A stretch of 10,154 nucleotides of DNA, taken from positions 1 to 10,154 of the forward strand of contig JASHVB010000126.1 of the NCBI GenBank assembly GCA_030039695.1, given 5' to 3'. Origin of the DNA: Acetobacteraceae bacterium. GTDB lineage: Bacteria; Pseudomonadota; Alphaproteobacteria; Acetobacterales; Acetobacteraceae. The notes below the pieces were generated by a model. It did no database searches, was not told where the DNA came from, and saw nothing but the letters and a program-made list of their open reading frames with translations. Both the position numbers and the translations under genes were made by a program. Shown piece by piece: positions 5,092 through 10,154 of this stretch (position 1 is its first letter; each line of letters opens with the position of its first letter).

Positions 5092-6357
5092 ATGGAACTG
5101 TGGGAATTGACTGCGACCGAGGCGGCGCGACGCATGCACGCCGGGACACTGCAGGCCGAGTCGCTGATGGAAGCCTGCCTGGCGCGGATTGCGGAGCGTG
5201 AGCCGGTGGTGCAGGCCTTCGCCTGGTTCGATGCTGCGGCGGCGCGCCGAGCTCAGGCTTCGGCACCGGCCGGCCCATTGCGCGGGTTGCCGCTTGGTGT
5301 AAAGGACGTGCTCGATACTGCTGATATGCCAAGTGAATATGGTTCACCGATCTGGGCGGGCTGGCGGCCGCGCGCGGACGCGGCATGCGTTGCCTGGGCG
5401 CGCGCCGCCGGCGCGGTGGCGGTCGGCAAGACCGTCACGACGGAGTTCGCCACACGCAAACCGGGTCCCACGTCCAACCCGGCCAATCCGGGCCATACGC
5501 CGGGAGGATCGAGCAGCGGTTCGGCGGCGGGCGTCGCGGCCGGGTTCTTCCCGTTTGCCTACGGGACGCAGACGGCCGGCAGCGTCATCCGCCCGGCGGC
5601 CTTCTGCGGTGTGGTCGGCTACAAACCGAGCTTTGGGCTGATTCCTCGAATCGGCATGAAGATCATGTCTGATAGTCTTGATACGGTTGGAGTTTTGGCG
5701 CGATCGGTGGCCGACTGTGCGTTGCTTGCCGGCACGGCCTCTGGGTGCGACCTGGGCGATCCGGATACGCAACCGTCGGCTTCGCCGCGAATCGGAATCT
5801 GCCGGTCGCCGACCTGGGATTTGGCAGGGCCGGAGACTCACGCCTTGATCGAGCGGGCGGCGTCTGTGCTGTCCGGAGCAGGCGCCGCCGTTGCAGATCG
5901 CGAGTTGCCGCCGGGGTTTTCGGAGCTGGTTCAGGCGCATCCGATCGTCATGAACAGCGAGAGTGGACGCGCCCTGGGGTGGGAGCTGACGAACGCGCGT
6001 GACAGGATCAGCTCTGGCCTGCTCGAGCGCCTGGAATCCGGCCTCGCCTGCGATGCGGCGGAGCGGATGGCCGCGCATGCCATTTTCGAGCGCACCCAGC
6101 GCGAATTTGCTGCGGCAATGACGAGCCTGGACGTGTTGGTGACGCCGGCTGCGCCGGGCGAGGCGCCGGTGGGTTTGGACTGGACCGGCGACCCGGGATT
6201 CAACTTTATTTGGACCAGCCTCCACGTGCCCTGCGTCACTGTCCCGGCCGGGCAGGGGCCGAACCGTCTGCCGTTGGGCATTCAAATCGTCGGGCGTCAG
6301 GGTGAGGACAAGGCAGTGCTGGCTTGGGCACAGTGGGTGGCGGCGGCATTGACCTGA
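5092..6357 (+). CDS. Amidase-signature family hydrolase
   Basis: A 421-aa protein, at the short end for this family but with its core complete. The Ser-cisSer-Lys triad is visible: Lys71 in LPLGVKD, cis-Ser140 in GGSSSGSAAG and nucleophile Ser164 in GTQTAGSVIRPAAFCG. The 24-residue cisSer-Ser spacing matches malonamidase E2 and GatA. The C-terminal LDVLVTPAAPGEAP and LPLGIQIVG segments are also typical. Such enzymes hydrolyse carboxamides to acid plus ammonia in the cytoplasm. The usual GGS before the nucleophile is AGS here. Absence of gatB/gatC neighbours and the short length argue against GatA; the substrate is unknown. It is divergent from the unknown 177-aa gene, and nothing follows it on the same strand for over 3 kb. 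Confidence 0.88.
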   Translation: MELWELTATEAARRMHAGTLQAESLMEACLARIAEREPVVQAFAWFDAAAARRAQASAPAGPLRGLPLGVKDVLDTADMPSEYGSPIWAGWRPRADAACVAWARAAGAVAVGKTVTTEFATRKPGPTSNPANPGHTPGGSSSGSAAGVAAGFFPFAYGTQTAGSVIRPAAFCGVVGYKPSFGLIPRIGMKIMSDSLDTVGVLARSVADCALLAGTASGCDLGDPDTQPSASPRIGICRSPTWDLAGPETHALIERAASVLSGAGAAVADRELPPGFSELVQAHPIVMNSESGRALGWELTNARDRISSGLLERLESGLACDAAERMAAHAIFERTQREFAAAMTSLDVLVTPAAPGEAPVGLDWTGDPGFNFIWTSLHVPCVTVPAGQGPNRLPLGIQIVGRQGEDKAVLAWAQWVAAALT

Positions 6358-6844
6358 ATCGTAGCAGGGCATCGGGCAGTAACGGCAGCAGGCCTGAACC
6401 GGTCGATCATTCGCGACAAGCCGCCGCTCGCGACCGGATATATGATCGGGTCGAGCTCGCTGACGGTCGCACACCGCGCGAGCGCGGTGGCGGTCTTGGC
6501 GGGACGAAGGCGGGCGCTGGGGGAGGGAGAGATTTCAATCCGTACTGTCGTGTCGCGCGCAACTCCCCCCGTTGCCTGACGCAGCCACTGATCTAGCGGC
6601 GTTTGGCTGGTCAATTCCAGCACGCGGCGGGTCGGGTGCTGCGGGATGACAAGCTGACTGACCGGGCGGTCTGTTGAGCCACTCGACGTGCACTCGAACC
6701 GGGCGCCTGGCTACATCAGGCCGGGATCGAAGCGGCGAAGCAATGCCTTCCCGGCGATCCATTCCGATTCGCATTCCGGACACAACGTCGCCGCCGTGGC
6801 GGCGCGGCATGGGTGGCGAATCATGGTGGCCACTTCGGACTCGA
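6358..6844. other. About 490 bp without a confident gene
   Basis: Downstream of the amidase and the cyclase, which converge here. A 7-bp stem CACCGCG-CGAG-CGCGGTG lies at 6472-6489 and a GCGACC/GGTCGC pair at 6430-6435 and 6465-6470; neither has a T-tract. One minus-strand frame is open through the whole stretch except for a TAG at 6711-6713. It gives a 45-aa candidate (listed separately) and a following segment running to 6297 that I cannot assign. The region may be decayed coding DNA. Confidence 0.5.
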
Positions 6845-6848
6845 TCAT
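6711..6848 (-). CDS. Possible 45-aa Cys-containing small protein coupled to the cyclase
   Basis: The ATG at 6848-6846 overlaps the cyclase stop as ATGA, the coupling pattern seen elsewhere in this window. The 45 codons show third-position GC bias like real genes and contain HPC...LCPEC (a Cys plus a CxxC pair), which could bind a metal. It ends at TAG 6711-6713, and the same frame then stays open to 6297. It may be a true small protein, the front of a broken longer gene, or chance. No family is recognised. Confidence 0.3.
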   Translation of the reverse strand: MIESEVATMIRHPCRAATAATLCPECESEWIAGKALLRRFDPGLM

Positions 6849-7534
6849 TGGAACATGGCGACGGCGCGGATCGGGCTGGCTGTACCGCCGCGGATCCTCA
6901 GCGGAAAACCAATGAAGCGGAATCGGCCGCGGCCAACGAGCTTGTCGAGATTGGCCAGGCATTCGATGTGGGTGATGCCGCGCTCGGCGCAGGCCATGTG
7001 TGCGAGGAAATTAGGTTCGCCCTCCGGCGCCGGGCTGATCGCCTCGACCCCGAACATGAGAATGCCCTTGTCGGCGAGCCAGTGCACCGATTCCAGGGCG
7101 AGGCCCGGGAAATCGTGCAGGTAGCCAGGCTTGCCGAGTAGCCGGTCATTGGTCGCCATGTAGATCAGGACGGTGTCGCGCGGGCGAATCTCCTGGCGAG
7201 AATTTTTGAGTGCCCCTTCCATCTCCGGGACCGTAATCGAGTGCTTCAGCGGCACGTGCGAAAGGTCGAGGCAGATCGCCTCGGTGTAGAAGTTCTCCAG
7301 CGGGACCTCATCGATCGACGGCGCACCGGGCCGCGGATCGAAATGCACCGGCGCATCGACATGTGTGCCGCAATGGTCGGAGAACGCAATCGACAATGCT
7401 TTGGAGGAAAACACGGTGCTGCCGGCGACACGCTTGTCAGTGTGGTCGTTCCACACCGTCATGATCATCGGCGGATGGTTTGGGTGGGTCTGCGTGCGGT
7501 GGAAGATCTCGCGGCTGAGGTCGATGAATTCCAT
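6845..7534 (-). CDS. Cyclase family protein (KynB-like metal-dependent hydrolase)
   Basis: A 229-aa protein of the cyclase/kynurenine-formamidase family (PF04199-like). The diagnostic motif FSDHCGTHVDAPVHF carries His54, His58, Asp60 and His64, the metal-binding/catalytic set of HxGTHxDxPxHF. Other family features are the N-terminal IDLSREI, FGVEAISPAP, and ITHIECLANLDKL near the end. Relatives open amide, lactone or cyclic-imide bonds using Zn or Mn: formylkynurenine formamidase, isatin hydrolase and others. No tryptophan-pathway genes are nearby, so kynurenine metabolism is not implied. ATG 7534 gives the family start; the longer frame to 7573 adds 13 unrelated residues. It is 200 bases downstream of the COG0523 GTPase, with a palindromic repeat between them. 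Confidence 0.88.
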   Translation of the reverse strand: MEFIDLSREIFHRTQTHPNHPPMIMTVWNDHTDKRVAGSTVFSSKALSIAFSDHCGTHVDAPVHFDPRPGAPSIDEVPLENFYTEAICLDLSHVPLKHSITVPEMEGALKNSRQEIRPRDTVLIYMATNDRLLGKPGYLHDFPGLALESVHWLADKGILMFGVEAISPAPEGEPNFLAHMACAERGITHIECLANLDKLVGRGRFRFIGFPLRIRGGTASPIRAVAMFQ

Positions 7535-7606
7535 GGTGCAGGGGACTCCGCATCGGTCCGTTATTGGGCGCAACGTAATCAGCGGCGGCGCGAAGGCAAA
7601 CGATGC

Positions 7607-7660
7607 GTATCTCCCGCCGGCGGGGAGGTCGGCGAGTGCAGCTCGTCGGGTGACGAGCCG
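7607..7660. repeat. Palindromic element between GTPase and cyclase genes (R2)
   Basis: Two adjacent imperfect hairpins: CTCCCGCC/GGCGGGGAG (7611-7627, one-base bulge) and CGGCGAG...CTCGTCG (7630-7648, one G-T pair), with GGTCG joining them and a TCGGGTGACG tail. The order hairpin, GGTCG, hairpin, GGTGA is shared with the elements at 8722 and 8833. It lies in the transcribed gap between two minus-strand genes, where it could tune mRNA stability. Confidence 0.5.
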
Positions 7661-7734
7661 TCGGCCAGGTCTTTCGCCCGCGTCATCTCACGCCTCGACT
7701 TCTCCCGCGTCGCAGGCGAGGTGTTTCCTCGCTG

Positions 7735-8838
7735 CTATCCGAGCTCCTCCTGCACTTCGACTTCGATCGCGTCGAGCAGACGAGCAGGGAAATGCCGCGG
7801 AACATCGCGCGTGATGAACACAATCCGCGTCGTACGGTCGGATGACGGCCAACGCTCGAGAAACTCGGGCGGCGAAAACACGTGCTGAACCCCATGAACC
7901 ACCGCCGGCCGGCCGGGCATTTCGGCAATGTCCACCAAACCTTTCACCCGAAGCAGACGCGGACCGCAGTGCTCCGTCAGGGCCTCCAACAGCAGGGTCA
8001 GTGCCAGAGCGGGTACGGGCCGGTCGCGTTGCACCGTGAACGTATCGATGCCACCGGAATGCTGGGCGCGAATGAACGGCGAGCGCGCGCCTGTCGCGGG
8101 CAAGGACGCCAGCCGCCCTGCGTGGGCGAACAGATTGACGCTCGAGAACACCACGTCGGGGCTCAAGACACCAGTCGTCAGCGCGGCGGCGGTCGGGTTC
8201 AGCGCGATGAGGCGTTCGCGCAACGAATTCGCTGGCGTCGTAACGTCGGTCTTGCTGAACGCCAACCAGTCGGCCAGCGCCACCTGACGCCTTGCTTCGG
8301 GGTGCTGATCGAGCGTCGCTTCGCCGTGCACAGTGTCCACCACGGTCAGCAGCGTGCCGAGCGTGTGGCCGCGCACGACGTCGGCGTCGGCCATGAGCGC
8401 CTGCAGGATCGGGGCGGGATCGGCGAGGCCGGATGTTTCGATCAGCACGCGTTCATAGGCAATCTCGCCAGCCTCGCGGCGCGATTGCAGTTCGAGCAGC
8501 GTCGCCACAAGGTCGCTGCGCACGGCACAGCATATGCAGCCGGTCGTCAGTGCGAGCAGGGTCTCGTCGCTGCTAGCGATCAGTTCATGGTCGAGGCCTA
8601 TCTCACCGAATTCATTGACGATCACAGCGGTGTTGGTGAAGGCGGGATCGCTCAGGATGCGGCGGATCAGCGTGGTTTTGCCGCTGCCGAGGAAGCCGGT
8701 GACGATCGACACAGGCAGGAAACCTCTCTCACCTTCGGCGAGAGAGGTCGAGGCGCGGACCGCCGACAGTGACGTTGCATCAGCTGGCACCACACCCGCT
8801 TCGGCCAAATTTGCCGATCCCGTGCCCAATATCCTCAC
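7735..8838 (-). CDS. COG0523 / CobW-type G3E GTPase (putative metallochaperone)
   Basis: A 367-aa protein. The P-loop is GFLGSGKTT (48-56). The metal-binding GCICC motif (CxCC, 100-104) defines the COG0523 subfamily. IETSGLADP (133-141) corresponds to Walker B/switch, and SKTD (194-197) to the guanine-specificity NKxD. A C-terminal CobW_C-like domain (about 265-360) includes KGLVDIAEMPGRPAVVHGVQHVF. Relatives use GTP to deliver Zn, Co or another metal to client enzymes. The GTG at 8838 is preceded by a GAGG six bases upstream, but the first ~40 residues are not family-like and part (31-39) is encoded by a palindromic repeat. A GTG at codon 43 is a possible alternative. It sits between MaoC genes and a metal-dependent cyclase, a possible client. 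No cobalamin genes are present, so the cobW name is not justified. Confidence 0.85.
   Translation of the reverse strand: MRILGTGSANLAEAGVVPADATSLSAVRASTSLAEGERGFLPVSIVTGFLGSGKTTLIRRILSDPAFTNTAVIVNEFGEIGLDHELIASSDETLLALTTGCICCAVRSDLVATLLELQSRREAGEIAYERVLIETSGLADPAPILQALMADADVVRGHTLGTLLTVVDTVHGEATLDQHPEARRQVALADWLAFSKTDVTTPANSLRERLIALNPTAAALTTGVLSPDVVFSSVNLFAHAGRLASLPATGARSPFIRAQHSGGIDTFTVQRDRPVPALALTLLLEALTEHCGPRLLRVKGLVDIAEMPGRPAVVHGVQHVFSPPEFLERWPSSDRTTRIVFITRDVPRHFPARLLDAIEVEVQEELG
8722..8775. repeat. Palindromic element read as protein inside the GTPase 5' end (R3)
   Basis: ACCTCTCTC (8722-8730) and GAGAGAGGT (8740-8748) are a perfect 9-bp inverted repeat with a 9-base loop. GGTCG, a short GGCG/CGCC dyad and a GTGACG tail follow, the same order as R2. 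It is in frame and encodes residues 31-39 (TSLAEGERG) of the GTPase, just before the P-loop. Confidence 0.55.
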
Positions 8839-8884
8839 CGGCCGCCTCGCGGCGACCCCTCCCGCCGCAGCGCGGCGGGTCAGG
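8833..8884. repeat. Palindromic element between MaoC and GTPase genes (R4)
   Basis: CCCGCCGC-AGC-GCGGCGGG (8861-8879) is a perfect 8-bp stem with a 3-base loop. GCCGC-CTC-GCGGC (8841-8853) is a second one. Read on the minus strand the order is hairpin, GGGGTCG, hairpin, CGGTGAGG, like R2 and R3. It spans the whole 48-base gap and includes the GTPase start codon and its presumed ribosome-binding site. Confidence 0.55.
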
Positions 8885-8886
8885 GT

Positions 8887-9309
8887 TCAAGGATCCACCC
8901 GCGCCGTCGCACTGCCGGTGACCACTTCCTTGCCGTCCTGGTTTGTCGTCGATAGAGTCAGGTCGACGTAATGCTGGCCGTTCTCCTCGCGGATCGCCGC
9001 AACCGTCGCCTTTGCGTTCAGGTCGTCGCCCGGCCATACCTGATTGGTGAACCGCACGCCGAATTTCGTCAGCCTTCCGTCACCGACGTAGTTTGTCAGC
9101 ATCTTCCCTGTCAGCCCCATCGTCAGCATGCCGTGGGCAAAAACGCTGGGATAGCCTGCGACTTTCGTCGTGTACACCTCATCTGCGTGCAGCGGATTGT
9201 AGTCGCCCGAAGCACCGCAGTACATGACGATCTCGGTGCGCGACAGGTTTTCTACCACGCGCTCGACATGCGCGTCGCCGACTCTGAGCTGGCTCGCTTT
9301 CAATGACAT
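8887..9309 (-). CDS. MaoC-like (R)-specific enoyl-CoA hydratase / dehydratase, catalytic type
   Basis: A 140-aa single hot-dog protein. It carries the hydratase-2 motif YCGASGDYNPLHADEVYTTK (residues 30-49), with the Asp-Asn-His arrangement of GDxNPLH that activates water in R-specific enoyl-CoA hydratases. VFAHGMLTMGL (56-66) is also typical. AAGGAGAA stands seven bases before the ATG and overlaps the TAA stop of the upstream MaoC gene, so the two are translationally coupled. In two-gene MaoC systems one partner carries the active site and the other is structural or substrate-binding; this one has the better active-site motif. Likely substrate: a trans-2-enoyl-CoA or hydroxyacyl-CoA in the neighbourhood's acyl-CoA pathway, identity unknown. 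Confidence 0.85.
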   Translation of the reverse strand: MSLKASQLRVGDAHVERVVENLSRTEIVMYCGASGDYNPLHADEVYTTKVAGYPSVFAHGMLTMGLTGKMLTNYVGDGRLTKFGVRFTNQVWPGDDLNAKATVAAIREENGQHYVDLTLSTTNQDGKEVVTGSATARVDP

Positions 9310-9321
9310 GCTGGGTTCTCC

Positions 9322-9804
9322 TTAGCTCTGGTCCACCGGACGCTCGGTCGTCACGCCGACGCTGCGTGCAGTGACCACCAGCTCACCGTTCTGGTCGCGG
9401 TATTCCTTGATTGTTTCGCGAAATGTCAGTTTGCCGGCGCGCTTGCTCTCGCGTTCCCAAGTGTTGCCTGGCTTTGTCTCCACCGTCAGCACGTCGCCCG
9501 GACGGAGCGGCCGGTGGTACTCGAAATGCTGTTCCGCGTGCAGCCCACCGCCGCCACCGGCGCGCTTCTCGACCCCGCTCGGCGTCTTGCCGGAACCGAA
9601 CCACGGCTGGCCCGGACGCCAGCGCAACGGATACTCCGGGTCGAACTGCGCCACTGCCTGCGCGAAGGTGGGCGGGGCAATGATGCCGCCGGTCTCGGTC
9701 TTCTTGGCCGCTTCGGCATCGTGATAGACCGGGTTCGTGTCGCCGATGGCGCGCGCGAACAACATGATGTGGCCCGCTTCAACGGGGAAGGTGATCTTGT
9801 CCAA
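9322..9804 (-). CDS. MaoC N-terminal-like dehydratase domain protein (hot-dog partner), TTG start
   Basis: A 160-aa hot-dog protein of the MaoC_dehydrat_N type, which lacks the GDxNPxH active-site triad and usually pairs with a catalytic MaoC. Visible parts are FARAIGDTNPVYHD near the N-terminus, GGIIAPPTFAQAVAQFD, then HAEQHFEYHRPLRPGDVLTVETK and the C-terminal strands GKLTFRETIKEYRDQNGELVVTARSV. The start is TTG 9804, six bases after GGAGG; no in-frame ATG fits, and the open extension to 9906 is Pro/His/Arg-rich and overlaps the divergent phosphatase gene. A 12-base gap separates it from the second MaoC, whose Shine-Dalgarno overlaps this stop. The two probably form a heteromeric hydratase. 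Confidence 0.82.
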   Translation of the reverse strand: MDKITFPVEAGHIMLFARAIGDTNPVYHDAEAAKKTETGGIIAPPTFAQAVAQFDPEYPLRWRPGQPWFGSGKTPSGVEKRAGGGGGLHAEQHFEYHRPLRPGDVLTVETKPGNTWERESKRAGKLTFRETIKEYRDQNGELVVTARSVGVTTERPVDQS

Positions 9805-9810
9805 CGGTTT

Positions 9811-9815
9811 CCTCC
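9811..9815 (-). promoter_or_regulatory. Shine-Dalgarno site supporting a TTG start
   Basis: GGAGG on the minus strand, six bases before TTG 9804-9802. It is the main reason to choose this non-ATG start for the first MaoC gene. Confidence 0.65.
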
Positions 9816-9906
9816 AAGGCTTCGGTTCGATTGAGCCTAGCAGGGTGCTGCGCAAACGGAACAGGGGCGCACGCTGATGCGGCGCGTGCGGAGGGGGGGT
9901 GCCCAC

Positions 9907-10154
9907 GTGCGCGCGGCGCTTGGTGCGACGGAAATTCGCACTGGTGCCGCGGCAGAGCCGATCGCGGCGACTGCCGATGCGCTGCGGTTTCGTAAGGCGC
10001 CTGGGTGGCTACCGCGCGGGCGGCGTGTCTATGCGGTTGGCGATGTACACGGATGTAGACGCCAGCTTGTCGATCTACATGCCGCGATCGCAGCGGATCT
10101 GGCAGCGCGGCCGATCCCTTCGGTTCTGCTGATGCACCTCGGCGACTATATCGA
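9907..10154 (+). CDS. Calcineurin-like metallophosphoesterase (Ser/Thr protein phosphatase type), 5' part
   Basis: The frame runs off the right edge. It encodes RRVYAVGDVHGCRRQLVDL followed by SVLLMHLGDYI. The GDVHG motif (10039-10053) and the start of GDYxD (from 10141) are the first two metal-binding motifs of PPP-type phosphatases such as PrpA/PphA-like enzymes. The rest, including the GNHE motif, is beyond the window. The start is uncertain: GTG 9907 follows a GGAGGGGGGG stretch, while ATG 9877 is in frame and preceded by AGGGG. The ~35 residues before the phosphatase core are Ala/Arg-rich and not diagnostic. Divergent from the MaoC pair, probably sharing its promoter region. It may dephosphorylate proteins or small phosphoesters. 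Confidence 0.8.
   Translation, partial: MRAALGATEIRTGAAAEPIAATADALRFRKAPGWLPRGRRVYAVGDVHGCRRQLVDLHAAIAADLAARPIPSVLLMHLGDYI

Noticed and set aside
5021..5386. N-terminal extension of the unknown minus-strand gene
   Set aside because: It overlaps the amidase 5' end and is Pro/Arg-rich with no family character. Divergent starts at 5020 and 5092 explain the region better.
6297..6710. LysR-type regulator remnant downstream of the cyclase
   Set aside because: A short TPLDQWLRQA...VRIEISPS stretch vaguely recalls an LTTR effector domain, but no helix-turn-helix is present and the other two frames do not restore the rest.
7735..8838. Calling the GTPase cobW with a role in cobalamin synthesis
   Set aside because: No cob genes are in the window. 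The CxCC/G3E features fit the broad COG0523 group equally well.

Overview
The window is GC-rich, densely coded bacterial DNA with short gaps and ATGA or stop/Shine-Dalgarno overlaps between neighbours. The gene mix suggests an alphaproteobacterium, most likely Rhodospirillales/Acetobacteraceae: CaiB-type CoA-transferase, amidohydrolase-2, crotonase, amidase-signature enzyme, cyclase/KynB-like hydrolase, a pair of MaoC hot-dog proteins, COG0523 GTPase, and a secreted CHAP protein with the SCVPFAR / LGHVAVV / ANW layout common in that group. This placement is inferred from protein style alone. I see no rRNA, tRNA, CRISPR, phage or transposase gene.

Layout. 1-140 is the 3' end of a class III CoA-transferase (+). 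It converges on an amidohydrolase (-, 217-1320) whose last ~30 codons look frameshifted. A MITE-like inverted repeat (1346-1440) fills the divergent gap between the amidohydrolase and a crotonase (+, 1502-2311) that lacks both classical hydratase glutamates. Next is a secreted CHAP protein (-, 2549-3514) with a His/Tyr-rich decapeptide repeat and a 5' leader containing competing G6/C6 hairpins. A minus-strand trio follows: unknown 177-aa protein, small lipoprotein (ATGA overlap) and RidA-family protein (5020 down to 3754). A divergent amidase (+, 5092-6357) sits opposite. About 490 bp without a confident gene (6358-6844) follow.

The right part is a minus-strand run: two MaoC-type proteins (9804-9322, TTG start; 9309-8887), a COG0523/G3E GTPase (8838-7735) and a metal-dependent cyclase (7534-6845). 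Short palindromic elements lie between these genes, and one is inside the GTPase reading frame. At the right edge a Ser/Thr-phosphatase-like metallophosphoesterase begins (+).

How the genes may work together: CoA-transferase, crotonase and MaoC hydratases handle acyl-CoA chemistry, while amidase, amidohydrolase and cyclase open or hydrolyse amides, rings or lactones. Together they look like accessory catabolism of an unidentified amide or cyclic acid. The COG0523 GTPase could supply metal to the metal-dependent hydrolases. The substrate cannot be read from the sequence. I found no wholly new system; the most distinctive signals are the palindromic repeats (one read as protein), the CHAP repeat and leader, and the amidohydrolase frameshift.
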